From: JAUILA01 sp964563925
Lineage (GTDB): Bacteria > Bacteroidota > Bacteroidia > Cytophagales > Cyclobacteriaceae
Assembly (NCBI GenBank): GCA_964563925.1
Contig: CAZLZD010000007.1
Coordinates: 47,758-111,757, forward strand
DNA length: 64,000 bases
Reading direction: 5' to 3'
In this document: piece by piece, positions 25,414 through 34,488 of the stretch
Position numbering within the stretch: the stretch's first letter is position 1
Layout: each line of letters opens with the position of its first letter
The notes under the pieces: model-generated
What the model saw: the letters and a program-made list of their open reading frames with translations, nothing else
What the model was told of the DNA's origin: nothing
The model's database searches: none
Translations under genes and position numbers: made by a program

Positions 25414-26256
25414 TCACTTTCCAATAAGTTCGGGTAACTGAAGCTGAATTCCTTCCAGTAAATCGGCGTCAATCTTGGCCAGGTATAGTGTTTTTGCCTT
25501 GGACAGCTGCTCGACGGTGAGTCCTTTTGCACCGCGCAGATCCGCTTTGTACAAACTGGCATTTTCAAAATCAGCTCCGGTCAGGTAGCAATTGCGAAGA
25601 TCGGCTTCCATCAGAAAGGCATTCTTGAAATTTGCCTTAATAAGAAAAGCGTTTTCAAGCTGTGATTTGATCAGATAGGCATCCTGAAAATTCGCCCCGC
25701 TGGCATAGGCCCCCTGCAGTATAGCCTGGTTGAGATTGGACCCGCCAAAATTGGTCTGGTTGAGCCTGGTGTTTTCCAGGTTGGTTTCAATCAGAAAAGC
25801 GGAGGAAATATTGGCGGAATTAAGATTAGACCCCTCCAGGTTTACGTAATTGAGATTGGTCCTGGCCAGGTGGCAGTTGACAAGGTTTATGGTAAAGATG
25901 CTGTGCCGGTTGAGACGTTTGATGTTACCCACCGTACGAAAAGCGGCTTCTTCGGATTCCCACAATCGAAAATCGTCAATTTCGTCCTTATAGGTACGTA
26001 TGCGCTGTCTTTTTTCGCCGTTTTTATTTAGCCAGAAAATGAGAATTCCAATGACCGCGATGTCAAAAAGCATTCCGTGTGCTTCGGCCAGAACCTGTCC
26101 GAAAAAGGATTCAAAATCCCTCAGATAATAGCTCATACTGAGCCCAAGGACCACCACGGCCAGCATTGCCAGGACAATAGCCGAGGTTAAAATGGGCTTT
26201 TCTATGATGGAATTGATGTAATCCCGAAGTTTCTCCTTCTGCTTCTTCACGTTCAT
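25414..26256 (-). CDS. membrane-anchored pentapeptide-repeat protein
   Basis: 280 residues. The N-terminus is basic and helical (1-20), followed by two transmembrane helices (about 22-45 and 60-76). Then comes a linker and an A(N/D)LxxAxF-type pentapeptide repeat solenoid from about 125 to 244, with many repeats of the form NLNxAN and FLIKANF. The C-terminal GLTVEQLSKAKTLYLAKID segment is common behind such solenoids. The repeat face would be cytosolic if the N-terminus is inside. Role unknown; no toxin, gyrase-protection or kinase motif is visible. It lies alone, 95 bases from the operon upstream. Confidence 0.88.
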   Translation of the reverse strand: MNVKKQKEKLRDYINSIIEKPILTSAIVLAMLAVVVLGLSMSYYLRDFESFFGQVLAEAHGMLFDIAVIGILIFWLNKNGEKRQRIRTYKDEIDDFRLWESEEAAFRTVGNIKRLNRHSIFTINLVNCHLARTNLNYVNLEGSNLNSANISSAFLIETNLENTRLNQTNFGGSNLNQAILQGAYASGANFQDAYLIKSQLENAFLIKANFKNAFLMEADLRNCYLTGADFENASLYKADLRGAKGLTVEQLSKAKTLYLAKIDADLLEGIQLQLPELIGK

Positions 26257-26351
26257 GTTAAAAAATTCACGGGTTCCCGACCCTGATTAAGGTGTATACC
26301 GGCAGCCTGAAAAAAGTAAGTGGTGCGGCCTTCCTCTAAGATGAAAAATAA

Positions 26352-27290
26352 TCAGGCCTTTTCCTTGAGCAGGAGGGCGATTTTGCGACACAAAATCTCG
26401 TTAATTCTTACATATGACTCAAAAGTCCAACCTGCGACGTGTGGTGTGAGCAAAATCCGCGGATGTGCGCAAATTTGGGCAAACACCTCGCGCTGATCCG
26501 GTGTAAGGGTATCGAGTTTTTCATTCTCCAGCACATCAAGCCCGGCGGCCGTCACCCGGCCGTCTTTTAAGGCATTCAAAAGGGCCTCCTGGGAGAGTAT
26601 TTCTCCCCTGGCTGTATTCAGGAGAATGATCGGATGCGTAAACCGTGAGAGGAAGTCGTCATCCACCATTCCCTTGTTTTCCGGGGTGAGGGGTATATGC
26701 AGCGACACAATCTCCGCCTCAGAAAAAATCCTGTCCGGCGTAACGGCCGTACAATGATCATCTTCATAGTCTGTCTTGTACTTATCATAGGCCAGGACCC
26801 GGCATTCCATACTCCGGAGTTTTCGGGCAAAGGCCTGTCCCATGAAACCATATCCGATGATACCGACGGTCCGGCCCGCGAGTTCGAAGCCCCGGTTGCC
26901 TTCCCTGTCCCAGATTCCTTCACGGATTTCCCGGTTGCCCTTCATAAGATGCTGCAGAAGTGCCAGTAACATCCCGAGAGTATGCTCGGCCACGGCATTC
27001 CGGTTGCCTTCCGGGGCATTCAGCACAGCTATATGGCGGCGTTCAAGCTCATCGGTGTCAAGCTTATCGATCCCCGCCCCTGCCCTTGCCACAAAACGCA
27101 GCTTTCGGGCCTTCCCGATCAGGTCGGCATCCACTGTGGTCTTGCTTCGGATGATCAGTCCGTCAAATTCCGGAAGCCGGTCTCTCATTTCTTCGCGGCT
27201 GATTCGCGGGTCATAGACAGGCTCCACCCCGATCTCCTCCAGCATGGGCATGAGGCTTTCATGCATGGTATCGGCAATGAGGCACTTCAT
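26352..27290 (-). CDS. D-2-hydroxyacid dehydrogenase (phosphoglycerate dehydrogenase-like)
   Basis: 312 residues, the short SerA form without an ACT domain. It has the NAD-binding GIIGYGFMGQAFARKL motif and the catalytic triad of the family: Arg in LNTARGEILS, Glu in DVLENEKL and His in LTPHVAGWT. The likely substrate is 3-phosphoglycerate (serine synthesis), but other 2-hydroxyacids cannot be excluded; no other ser genes are nearby. The start overlaps the mgtE stop by 4 bases (ATGA). Confidence 0.88.
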   Translation of the reverse strand: MKCLIADTMHESLMPMLEEIGVEPVYDPRISREEMRDRLPEFDGLIIRSKTTVDADLIGKARKLRFVARAGAGIDKLDTDELERRHIAVLNAPEGNRNAVAEHTLGMLLALLQHLMKGNREIREGIWDREGNRGFELAGRTVGIIGYGFMGQAFARKLRSMECRVLAYDKYKTDYEDDHCTAVTPDRIFSEAEIVSLHIPLTPENKGMVDDDFLSRFTHPIILLNTARGEILSQEALLNALKDGRVTAAGLDVLENEKLDTLTPDQREVFAQICAHPRILLTPHVAGWTFESYVRINEILCRKIALLLKEKA

Positions 27291-28636
27291 GACAGAAAGA
27301 GATGTACGGTGTAAAAGTAAATACCAAGGCCAAGCAGGTCATTGGTGGTGGTGATAAACGGACCGGAGGCCAGCGCCGGGTTGAACCCAAAACGGTCCAG
27401 GATTAACGGTGTGATCGTGCCCATGAACGAGGCGACGAGCACCACCCCGAACAGGGCCGTGGAAACCACCAGGGAGAGATTCAGCTCGCCACCGGTGAGT
27501 AAATTAAATCCGTAGACAAGAACCGCCAGCATCAGGCCGTTCAGGGCCGCGACCAGAAATACCTTGATCAGTCTTTTGGTCAGACTGTCTGAGAATGCCG
27601 ACGGATTGGCAAGGCTCTGCAGTACGATGGATGAAGACTGGATTCCCACATTACCTCCCGTGGCCTGGATAAGCGGAATAAAAAAGGCGATCGCAGTAAT
27701 CCGGAGCAACTCCTCCTCAAAGACCCCGATAAATTTGGCTGAGATGAACCCGCCTACGACGCCGATGACCAGCCAGGGCAGCCGGGCACGGGTAAGCATC
27801 CAGACGGAATCGTCCTCCTCCACGTCTTCGGAGATACCGGACATGATCTGGCGCTCCTCCTCTGCAATATCGGTGATAACATCCACCACATCATCAATAG
27901 TGATCCTGCCGAGCAGTTTTCCCTGCACATTCACTACCGGAACCGCCTCCAGGTCATACTTACGCATGAGCATGGCCACTTCCTCCTCCGACATATAGGT
28001 TTCCACCGCGACCACGTCCTGGTCATAGATGTCGGCCACGCGCCGTTCGTTGGTGGTAAGAATGATCCGCTTCAGGGAAACCCGGCCAATAAGCTTGTCC
28101 TCATTGTCCACCACATAAATCTGGTAAAGCTTTTCCACGTTCTCGGCCTGGCGGCGAATTTCTTCAATACACCGGTCAATGGTCCAGTTGACATTCGCCT
28201 TGATGAGTTCCTTGGCCATGAGGCCGCCGGCCACATCTTCATCGTACCGCAGCAGGTCAAGGATATTCGCTTCCTTTTCGGCATTGTCAATACCAGCCAG
28301 GACCTCCTCCCGCTCCTTGACGGGAAGTTCATTAAGAATGTCAACCGCATCATCAGAATCAAGATGATTGACTATCTCGGCAATTTCAGAGGTCTCGAAT
28401 TCCCTCAGGAATTTCTCCCGGATATCCTCGTCAAGGTCATTGATAACCCCGGCGCGGATTTCGGGTGCCAGCAGGTCAATGATATATTTCGATTCCTCAG
28501 TATCAAATTCATGGAGGAGCGTGCTGATGTCGGCCGAATTGATACCCTCAAGGCTTTCCCGGATAAAGGCCTCATCCTGTTCATCCACCGCCTGCCGAAG
28601 GCGCTCGAAATATTCTCTCGACAATTCAAATGCCAT
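27287..28636 (-). CDS. mgtE: magnesium transporter MgtE
   Basis: 449 residues. Start taken at 28636 because it forms a TAATG overlap with the rsmA stop; an upstream ATG at 28648 adds four residues. It has the N-terminal superhelical MgtE domain (about 1-125), two CBS domains (about 130-255; LLGRITIDDVVDVITD), and five membrane segments from about 285 to the end, including the pore motif region TGGNVGIQSSSI. The CBS and N domains sense Mg2+ and close the channel. Second gene of rsmA-mgtE-hydroxyacid dehydrogenase. Confidence 0.96.
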   Translation of the reverse strand: MAFELSREYFERLRQAVDEQDEAFIRESLEGINSADISTLLHEFDTEESKYIIDLLAPEIRAGVINDLDEDIREKFLREFETSEIAEIVNHLDSDDAVDILNELPVKEREEVLAGIDNAEKEANILDLLRYDEDVAGGLMAKELIKANVNWTIDRCIEEIRRQAENVEKLYQIYVVDNEDKLIGRVSLKRIILTTNERRVADIYDQDVVAVETYMSEEEVAMLMRKYDLEAVPVVNVQGKLLGRITIDDVVDVITDIAEEERQIMSGISEDVEEDDSVWMLTRARLPWLVIGVVGGFISAKFIGVFEEELLRITAIAFFIPLIQATGGNVGIQSSSIVLQSLANPSAFSDSLTKRLIKVFLVAALNGLMLAVLVYGFNLLTGGELNLSLVVSTALFGVVLVASFMGTITPLILDRFGFNPALASGPFITTTNDLLGLGIYFYTVHLFLS

Positions 28637-29412
28637 TACCTGCTCCACGATGCGATGATGTTTGTTAATGTGACAAAATTTTCCACCGAAAGTTGTTCGG
28701 CCCGCTGATCAAACAACGGGTCCGACGTATCAGCGGCCGGTAAATTTAACGGTTTTAACGCGTTACGCAATGTTTTCCTTCGGTTTTGAAACCCTTGTTT
28801 TACCACCTTCCGGAATAAATCCTCATCACATCCGAGGTGCCTTACGGCATTACGCTGCAGCCTGATCACCGCAGACCTCACTTTTGGCGGCGGGTGAAAA
28901 ACCCCGGGCTCCACGGTAAAAAGGTATTCCAGTGTATAGTATGCCTGCAGAAGCACGCTGAGAATGCCATACTGCTTGTTACCGGGGGGAGAAACCAGCC
29001 GGTCGGCCACCTCCTTCTGGATCATGCCCACCACTTCGGGGATGTCATCCCGGCAATCAAGTACTTTGAAAAAAATCTGGGACGAAATGTTGTAGGGAAA
29101 ATTGCCGATCACCGCAAACGGAGGGGTCATCAGTTCCTGAAGATCGGTCTTCAGAAAATCAGCATGTATAATACGACCCGTCAGGCCGGAATACCGCTGA
29201 CGCAAATAATCTATTGACTCGGTGTCAAGGTCGATCAGCGTGAGCCGGCCCGCATATTCCGGGAGGAGAAAATCGGTCAGCACCCCGGTTCCCGGTCCGA
29301 CTTCAAGCACATCGATGTACCCGCCGTGCCCGCTCAGTGCACCGGTAATCTTCGAGGCAATATTTTTGTCACGGAGGAAGTGCTGACCAAGGTGTTTCTT
29401 CGGACGGACCAT
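28636..29412 (-). CDS. rsmA: 16S rRNA (adenine1518/1519-N6)-dimethyltransferase
   Basis: 258 residues. KsgA/RsmA family: HLGQHFLRDKNIASKI, SAM-binding VLEVGPGTGVLT, and the catalytic motif GNFPYNISSQ (F in place of the common L). The C-terminal helical domain ends FVTLTNIIASW. Dimethylates the two adjacent adenines of helix 45 late in 30S assembly. It is divergent from pdxA, with two palindromes in the 83-base gap. Confidence 0.96.
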   Translation of the reverse strand: MVRPKKHLGQHFLRDKNIASKITGALSGHGGYIDVLEVGPGTGVLTDFLLPEYAGRLTLIDLDTESIDYLRQRYSGLTGRIIHADFLKTDLQELMTPPFAVIGNFPYNISSQIFFKVLDCRDDIPEVVGMIQKEVADRLVSPPGNKQYGILSVLLQAYYTLEYLFTVEPGVFHPPPKVRSAVIRLQRNAVRHLGCDEDLFRKVVKQGFQNRRKTLRNALKPLNLPAADTSDPLFDQRAEQLSVENFVTLTNIIASWSR

Positions 29413-29444
29413 CGTTTTTTTGAAAGCGTGAAAATCATGTAAAT

Positions 29445-29472
29445 TGCGTACGCATTAACGGCCGTACGGCCG
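29445..29472. promoter_or_regulatory. paired CGTACG palindromes between rsmA and pdxA
   Basis: TGCGTACGCA (29445-29454) and CGGCCGTACGGCCG (29459-29472) are both perfect palindromes with the core CGTACG. Their centres are 16 bases apart. They lie in the divergent spacer and look like a tandem operator or a two-subunit binding site. No known regulator is evident. Confidence 0.4.
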
Positions 29473-29495
29473 GTGGTAAAGTTATTAAATTAAAC

Positions 29496-30521
29496 ATGAG
29501 CACCAATCTTAATTCCAGGGATAAACCAGTAATCGGCATAACGCTGGGAGACATTAACGGAATCGGACCGGAGGTGGTCATCAAGTCGCTCAGCGACCCG
29601 CGTATGCTCCAGTTGTTCACACCGGTCATCTTCGGATCCAACAAGGTACTGGCATTTTATCGTAAGGCCCTTGACGAACAGAATTTCAATTATTCCCAGC
29701 TCAAGGGGGATGATAATGAGCTGACCCCGAAAAAAGTAAATGTGGTCAATTGCTGGGATGAAATGATCCCTATTAATGTTGGAGAAGTCACCCCTGACGG
29801 CGGGCGCGCGGCCTTTCTCGCCCTCAAGAAGGCATGTGAATTCCTGAAGGATGGCATCATCCAGGGGGTGGTCACCGCTCCTATTAACAAAAAGAATATC
29901 CAGCAAAAGGATTTCGATTTTCCCGGGCATACGGAATTCTTCACCACCACTTTCGGGGTGAGTGAGAGCCTGATGTTTATGGTGAGCGAAACGCTCAAGA
30001 TCGGAGTGGCAACCGGGCATGTTCCCGTGGGAAAAATCAGGGAGGTACTGACTGGTGATACCCTGGAGAATAAGCTGAGGATCATGATCAGTTCCCTGAA
30101 ACAGGACTTCGGGATAGCCAAGCCACGTGTGGCCGTACTGGGGTTAAACCCGCATGCAGGAGAAAACGGATTGCTGGGTAACGAGGAACAGGATACCATC
30201 CGCCCGGTCCTGGAAAAACTCAAAGACGAAGGTAACCTGCTTTTTGGTCCGTTCCCTGCGGACGGTTTTTTTGGTAAAGGAGATCACGCACGCTATGATG
30301 CGGTTATGGCCATGTACCACGACCAGGGGCTCATTCCGTTCAAGACAATGACCTTTCAGCAGGGAACCAATTATACGGCCGGACTCCCGATAGTAAGGAC
30401 CTCACCCGATCATGGCACCGCCTACAGCCTGGCCGGAAAAAACGAAGCCAGCGAAACATCCATGCGCGCAGCCCTGTTTACAGCACTGGATATAATTAAA
30501 AACAGGCATGAAAACCTGTAA
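29496..30521 (+). CDS. pdxA: 4-hydroxythreonine-4-phosphate dehydrogenase
   Basis: 341 residues. NAD-dependent step of DXP-dependent pyridoxal phosphate synthesis. It has GDINGIGPEVVIKSL at the N-terminus, APINKKNI and FPGHTEFF with a metal-binding His, LNPHAGENG, and MYHDQGLIPFK with the second metal His. No pdxJ in the window. A TTTG-N17-TAAATTGC box upstream is only a weak promoter match. Confidence 0.95.
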   Translation: MSTNLNSRDKPVIGITLGDINGIGPEVVIKSLSDPRMLQLFTPVIFGSNKVLAFYRKALDEQNFNYSQLKGDDNELTPKKVNVVNCWDEMIPINVGEVTPDGGRAAFLALKKACEFLKDGIIQGVVTAPINKKNIQQKDFDFPGHTEFFTTTFGVSESLMFMVSETLKIGVATGHVPVGKIREVLTGDTLENKLRIMISSLKQDFGIAKPRVAVLGLNPHAGENGLLGNEEQDTIRPVLEKLKDEGNLLFGPFPADGFFGKGDHARYDAVMAMYHDQGLIPFKTMTFQQGTNYTAGLPIVRTSPDHGTAYSLAGKNEASETSMRAALFTALDIIKNRHENL

Positions 30522-30651
30522 AAACAGGAAAGAAATTACGTTTGGTTCGAATTTTCATTAAAAACCTTATATTTACCCCAGATGATATTCAATCGTTTGT
30601 CTTTGTTGCATTTGAATTGTCCAACTATCACCCGACCCAATTGAATTTTTA

Positions 30652-31038
30652 ATGGACATCGTTACCCGCAAACAGTTAAATATTCTTATTCAACTTGCCC
30701 AGGCGGACAAGCATTTTTCCGATACGGAAAGAGATATGATCTATGCCCTGGCAGAAAAACGGAACTTCCCGCGCGAGGGGGTAAAGGAACTTATCCGTGA
30801 CCCGGAGCCTATCGGGTCTTTCGGTGCCCTTTCCGATAACCAGCGCTATGACTACCTGATCAATTGCATCGACCTGATGATGGTGGATAAGAAAATCTTT
30901 GACAGTGAACTTCTTTTCTGCCACAATATCGCGATCAAACTGGGCTTCAAAAAGATCGTTGTGAACTTCCTGAAAGATAATATTCATCAGATCGATGACG
31001 ACGAGCTGAAACGCACGGTCTTCAGGGAATATGTCTGA
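30652..31038 (+). CDS. TerB-like helical protein
   Basis: 128 residues, all-helical, no signal peptide. The pattern LIQLAQADKHFSDTERDMIYALAEK followed by a second helical half with LINCIDLMMVDKKIFDSELLFCHNIA fits the TerB (tellurite-resistance B) fold, including paired acidic positions that bind divalent metal in family members. Bacteroidota have many such stand-alone TerB-like proteins without a tellurite operon. It is flanked by 130 and 103 bases of non-coding sequence, so it is probably transcribed alone. Confidence 0.75.
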   Translation: MDIVTRKQLNILIQLAQADKHFSDTERDMIYALAEKRNFPREGVKELIRDPEPIGSFGALSDNQRYDYLINCIDLMMVDKKIFDSELLFCHNIAIKLGFKKIVVNFLKDNIHQIDDDELKRTVFREYV

Positions 31039-31105
31039 TCCCTGTTTCCGACATTCGGACGCTGTTTATTAACCTCTTTGTTGTTAGATTTCTCAATTAT
31101 ATTAT

Positions 31106-31113
31106 TAACTTTG
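31106..31113 (+). promoter_or_regulatory. -7 element for the yceD-accC gene cluster
   Basis: TAACTTTG is an exact TAnnTTTG match, 28 bases before the yceD GTG. A TTTG at 19-21 bases is not present (the closest is about 25 bases upstream). Predicted start near 31120. Confidence 0.5.
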
Positions 31114-31141
31114 CAACCTTAATTCCGACGAGGGAAAGGTA

Positions 31142-31669
31142 GTGAAAGCGGATAACAGGTACGAAATCGACATTTTCAAGCTTCGTGAGGGGCAGCACAC
31201 CTATAATTTTGAGGTGGGCAAGGCCTTTTTTGAACAGTTTGAAAACACACCTGTAACAGAAGGAAAAGGGGTCATCCGGGTCTCGCTGGACAAGCAGGAT
31301 CGAATGATTGTGGTCAATGTGGCAGTGGATGTGAACCTTCCGCTGGAATGTGACAAAACCCTCAAGCCTTTTGACCATCAGGTGACCGAGACCCGGGAGG
31401 TACTGTATAAGTTTGGTGAGCAGGAAGAAGAACTGGATGATGATATGTTTGTTATCACCAGGAATACACAGCGAATCGACCTGACGCAACTGATTTATGA
31501 GTACATATGCACGGCGATACCGATGCGGAAAGTACATCCCGATCATCCTGATGAAACCGAACAGGACGAAGTGATTTACAGTTCGTTGGAAAAAGAGGAG
31601 GACACAGGAAGTGATGGCGACGATGATGCCATCGATCCGCGTTGGTCCAAACTGAAAGATTTGAATTAA
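31142..31669 (+). CDS. YceD/DUF177 family protein
   Basis: 175 residues from a GTG start. DUF177 proteins are implicated in 23S rRNA accumulation and are usually encoded just upstream of rpmF, as here. Visible: strand-rich core (YNFEVGKAFFEQF; VNVAVDVNLPLECDKTLKPF) with one cysteine, a conserved IDLTQLIYEYICTAIPMRKVHP helix, and an acidic C-terminal tail (EEDTGSDGDDDAIDPRW). The tail motif DPRWSKLKDL is typical of the family. Confidence 0.92.
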   Translation: MKADNRYEIDIFKLREGQHTYNFEVGKAFFEQFENTPVTEGKGVIRVSLDKQDRMIVVNVAVDVNLPLECDKTLKPFDHQVTETREVLYKFGEQEEELDDDMFVITRNTQRIDLTQLIYEYICTAIPMRKVHPDHPDETEQDEVIYSSLEKEEDTGSDGDDDAIDPRWSKLKDLN

Positions 31670-31690
31670 TTAATTTGAAAAATAACAGCC

Positions 31691-31882
31691 ATGGCGCATC
31701 CTAAGAGAAAAACATCAAAAACAAGAAGGGACAAACGTCGTACACATTACAAGGCGGAAGCCAAACTCCTGGCGGTTTGTCCGACTACCGGCGAACACCA
31801 TCTTCCCCACCGGGCTTTCTGGCACGAAGGCAAGCTTTACTACAAAGGTAAAGTGGTGATGGAGAAGGAAGTTCTGGCTTAA
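31691..31882 (+). CDS. rpmF: 50S ribosomal protein L32
   Basis: 63 residues: MAHPKRKTSKTRRDKRRTHY, then a short ribbon and basic tail. The zinc-ribbon cysteines of classic L32 are mostly missing: CPTTGEHHLPHRAF has a single Cys, so this is a zinc-independent (C-minus) form. It is placed between yceD and plsX, the widespread bacterial order. Confidence 0.96.
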   Translation: MAHPKRKTSKTRRDKRRTHYKAEAKLLAVCPTTGEHHLPHRAFWHEGKLYYKGKVVMEKEVLA

Positions 31883-31894
31883 GGTAACGTCTTT

Positions 31895-32836
31895 GTGAGA
31901 ATAGCGATAGACGCAATGGGCGGTGATTTTGCTCCTGATGCCATCGTGCAGGGAGCAGGGTTGGCCGTGGCCGAGATCCCGGAAGAAGATGTGGTCGTCC
32001 TGATTGGTGACGAAACCATCATCCGGGAAAAAATGCTCGAATACGGGGTAAACGATTCGAAAATAGAAATCGTACATGCCCCGGAAACCATTGAAATGGG
32101 TGAACACCCCGTCAAGGCATTCTCCCAGAAACCACGGGCAAGTATCCCGGTCGGATACGGGTTATTAAAAAGCAGGTCTGTGGAAGCCTTCTGCAGTGCC
32201 GGGAACACCGGGGCCATGCACGTTGGGGCGATGTTTACCATTAAGGCCATCGAAGGAATCATTCGTCCCGGAATTGCCGGATTCATCCCCAAAGAGTCCG
32301 GAGGGTTCGGCGTTATTCTTGACGTAGGGGCCAATGCCGATTGCAAACCGGATGTCCTGTTTCAGTTCGGGGAGATTGGTACCATCTACGCCCGTCACGT
32401 CCTGAATATCGAGAATCCCAAAATAGGGCTGATGAACCTCGGTGAAGAGGAACAGAAAGGTACGCTGCTGACCCAGGCAGCCCATCAGCTTTTCAAATAC
32501 ACAAAAAAGATTAATTTTATCGGTAACATTGAGGGCGGGGATGTCTTCAACGACAAGGCTGACGTCATTGTCTGCGATGGATTTACCGGGAATGTTATTC
32601 TTAAAATGGCCGAATCATTTTTTGACTTGATCAATGACCGTCACATTAAAGACGAGTACTTCGACCGCTTCAATTATGAGGAGATCGGGGGAAGTCCCAT
32701 CCTGGGGATCAATGGAAATGTGGTCATTGGCCACGGACGCTCAAGCCCCATGGCGGTCAAAAACATGGTGACTCTTGCCCATCGGATGGCAGACACCAAC
32801 ATTCACATGAAAATCAAAGAAAACTTTAGCGAATAA
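31895..32836 (+). CDS. plsX: phosphate acyltransferase PlsX
   Basis: 313 residues from a GTG at 31895. Converts acyl-ACP to acyl-phosphate for phospholipid synthesis. It starts MRIAIDAMGGDFAPDAIVQGA, with family blocks SAGNTGAMHVGAMF, LDVGANADCKP and VCDGFTGNVILKMAE. It sits 12 bases after rpmF and 11 bases before fabH. Confidence 0.97.
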   Translation: MRIAIDAMGGDFAPDAIVQGAGLAVAEIPEEDVVVLIGDETIIREKMLEYGVNDSKIEIVHAPETIEMGEHPVKAFSQKPRASIPVGYGLLKSRSVEAFCSAGNTGAMHVGAMFTIKAIEGIIRPGIAGFIPKESGGFGVILDVGANADCKPDVLFQFGEIGTIYARHVLNIENPKIGLMNLGEEEQKGTLLTQAAHQLFKYTKKINFIGNIEGGDVFNDKADVIVCDGFTGNVILKMAESFFDLINDRHIKDEYFDRFNYEEIGGSPILGINGNVVIGHGRSSPMAVKNMVTLAHRMADTNIHMKIKENFSE

Positions 32837-32847
32837 AACCGACGAAT

Positions 32848-33846
32848 ATGGGTAAAATACGCGCAGCCATCACGGGAGTACAGGGATACGTTCCGGACTA
32901 TGTCCTGACCAATGAAGAACTTGAAACCATGGTGGAAACCAGCGACGAATGGATTACCACGCGTACGGGAATTAAGGAACGTCGCATCCTGAAGGGAGAA
33001 GGGCAGGGGACCTCGGTAATGGCCGCCCGGGCCGCCGAAGGACTGCTGGAGAAAACCAATACGGATCCGGCCGACATCGACCTGGTCATTTGTGCCACCG
33101 TTACTCCGGACATGGTATTTCCGGCCACCGCCAATATCGTCTCGGATAAAATCGGTGCCGTGAATGCCTTCTCCTACGACATAGGCGCCGCTTGTTCAGG
33201 ATTTATTTATGCCTTGTCTACCGGAGCCACATTTATTGAATCAGGCCGCTACAAAAAAGTATTGGTGATCGGGGCAGACAAAATGTCTTCCATTATCGAC
33301 TATACCGACCGAACCACCTGCATTATCTTTGGGGACGGTGCCGGGGCGGTCCTTCTCGAACCCACCGAAGAGGAAACGGGAATCAGGGACTTCATCCATA
33401 AAGCCGATGGTGCCGGGGCCGAATTCCTGAATATGAAGGCAGGAGGCAGCAGGTACCCCGCATCGGTGGAAACGGTGATGGCCCGGGAGCATTTCGCCCG
33501 TCAGGACGGAGCAACCGTGTTCAAATTTGCTGTCACCAACATGGCAGATTATGCCGCAAAGATCATGGAAAGAAATAACCTGACGGCAGACGACGTGAAC
33601 TGGCTCGTGGCGCATCAGGCAAACAAGCGGATCATTGATGCCACGGCCAACCGGATGGGAGTCACAGAAGACAAGGTGATGATGAATATCGAGCGTTACG
33701 GGAATACCACAAGCGGCACAATACCCCTTCTTCTGTGGGATTACGAAAGCTCACTCCAAAAAGGTGATAACCTGATACTTGCCGCCTTCGGGGGCGGATT
33801 CACCTGGGGAGCCATGTACGTAAAATGGGCATACGATCCCAGTTGA
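32848..33846 (+). CDS. fabH: beta-ketoacyl-ACP synthase III
   Basis: 332 residues. Condenses acetyl-CoA (or a branched acyl-CoA) with malonyl-ACP to start fatty-acid synthesis. Catalytic triad: C116 (GAACSGFIYAL), His in WLVAHQANKRII, and Asn in YGNTTSGTIPLLL. Directly follows plsX in the operon. Confidence 0.97.
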   Translation: MGKIRAAITGVQGYVPDYVLTNEELETMVETSDEWITTRTGIKERRILKGEGQGTSVMAARAAEGLLEKTNTDPADIDLVICATVTPDMVFPATANIVSDKIGAVNAFSYDIGAACSGFIYALSTGATFIESGRYKKVLVIGADKMSSIIDYTDRTTCIIFGDGAGAVLLEPTEEETGIRDFIHKADGAGAEFLNMKAGGSRYPASVETVMAREHFARQDGATVFKFAVTNMADYAAKIMERNNLTADDVNWLVAHQANKRIIDATANRMGVTEDKVMMNIERYGNTTSGTIPLLLWDYESSLQKGDNLILAAFGGGFTWGAMYVKWAYDPS

Positions 33847-33894
33847 CCGGGTTTTATTGGATTGATTTAGTAACTTAGTAAGAAAGCGAATTAT

Positions 33895-34461
33895 ATGGCA
33901 ACAACAGCCGATTTTAAAAATGGGCTTTGTCTGGAATACAATAACGATCTGTTTACGATCGTGGAATTCCAGCATGTTAAACCCGGAAAGGGTCCTGCAT
34001 TTGTCAGAACAAAACTCAAGAGCCTGACAACGGGAAAGGTGATTGAAAACACATTCTCTGCCGGTCATAAGGTGACCACCGCGCGTATTGAACGACGCCC
34101 TCATCAGTTTCTCTACAAGGATGATATGGGGTATCATTTCATGGACAGCTCCACATTTGAGCAGGTAGCCATCCAGGAAGACCTCATTGAGAACGCCGGA
34201 TTAATTAAGGACGGACAGGAAGTTGATGTGATCTATCATGCCGAAGAGGAAAAGGTACTGGGCGTGGAACTGCCACCGTTTGTAGAGCTGACGGTAACCT
34301 ACACCGAACCCGGGCTAAAGGGAGACACTGCAACCAATGCCACGAAACCGGCCACCATGGAAACCGGCGCGGAAGTGCAGGTGCCATTATTCATCAACGA
34401 AGGAGACAAAATAAAAGTCGATACCAGAACCAATTCGTATTCAGAGCGGGTGAGGGATTAA
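33895..34461 (+). CDS. efp: elongation factor P
   Basis: 188 residues, three-domain EF-P. Relieves ribosome stalling at polyproline. The tip lysine in the loop HVKPGKGPAFV is K32, at the position modified by EpmA in E. coli; no epmA or epmB is in the window. The C-terminal block INEGDKIKVDTRTNSYSERV is the family signature. Confidence 0.97.
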   Translation: MATTADFKNGLCLEYNNDLFTIVEFQHVKPGKGPAFVRTKLKSLTTGKVIENTFSAGHKVTTARIERRPHQFLYKDDMGYHFMDSSTFEQVAIQEDLIENAGLIKDGQEVDVIYHAEEEKVLGVELPPFVELTVTYTEPGLKGDTATNATKPATMETGAEVQVPLFINEGDKIKVDTRTNSYSERVRD

Positions 34462-34488
34462 CCATTCAACCTTGAAATTAAAATTGCT

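Noticed and set aside
25540..25890. Periodic 15-base repeats that resemble a tandem repeat or CRISPR-like array
   Set aside because: They encode the pentapeptide solenoid; the periodicity is protein-level and the units diverge.
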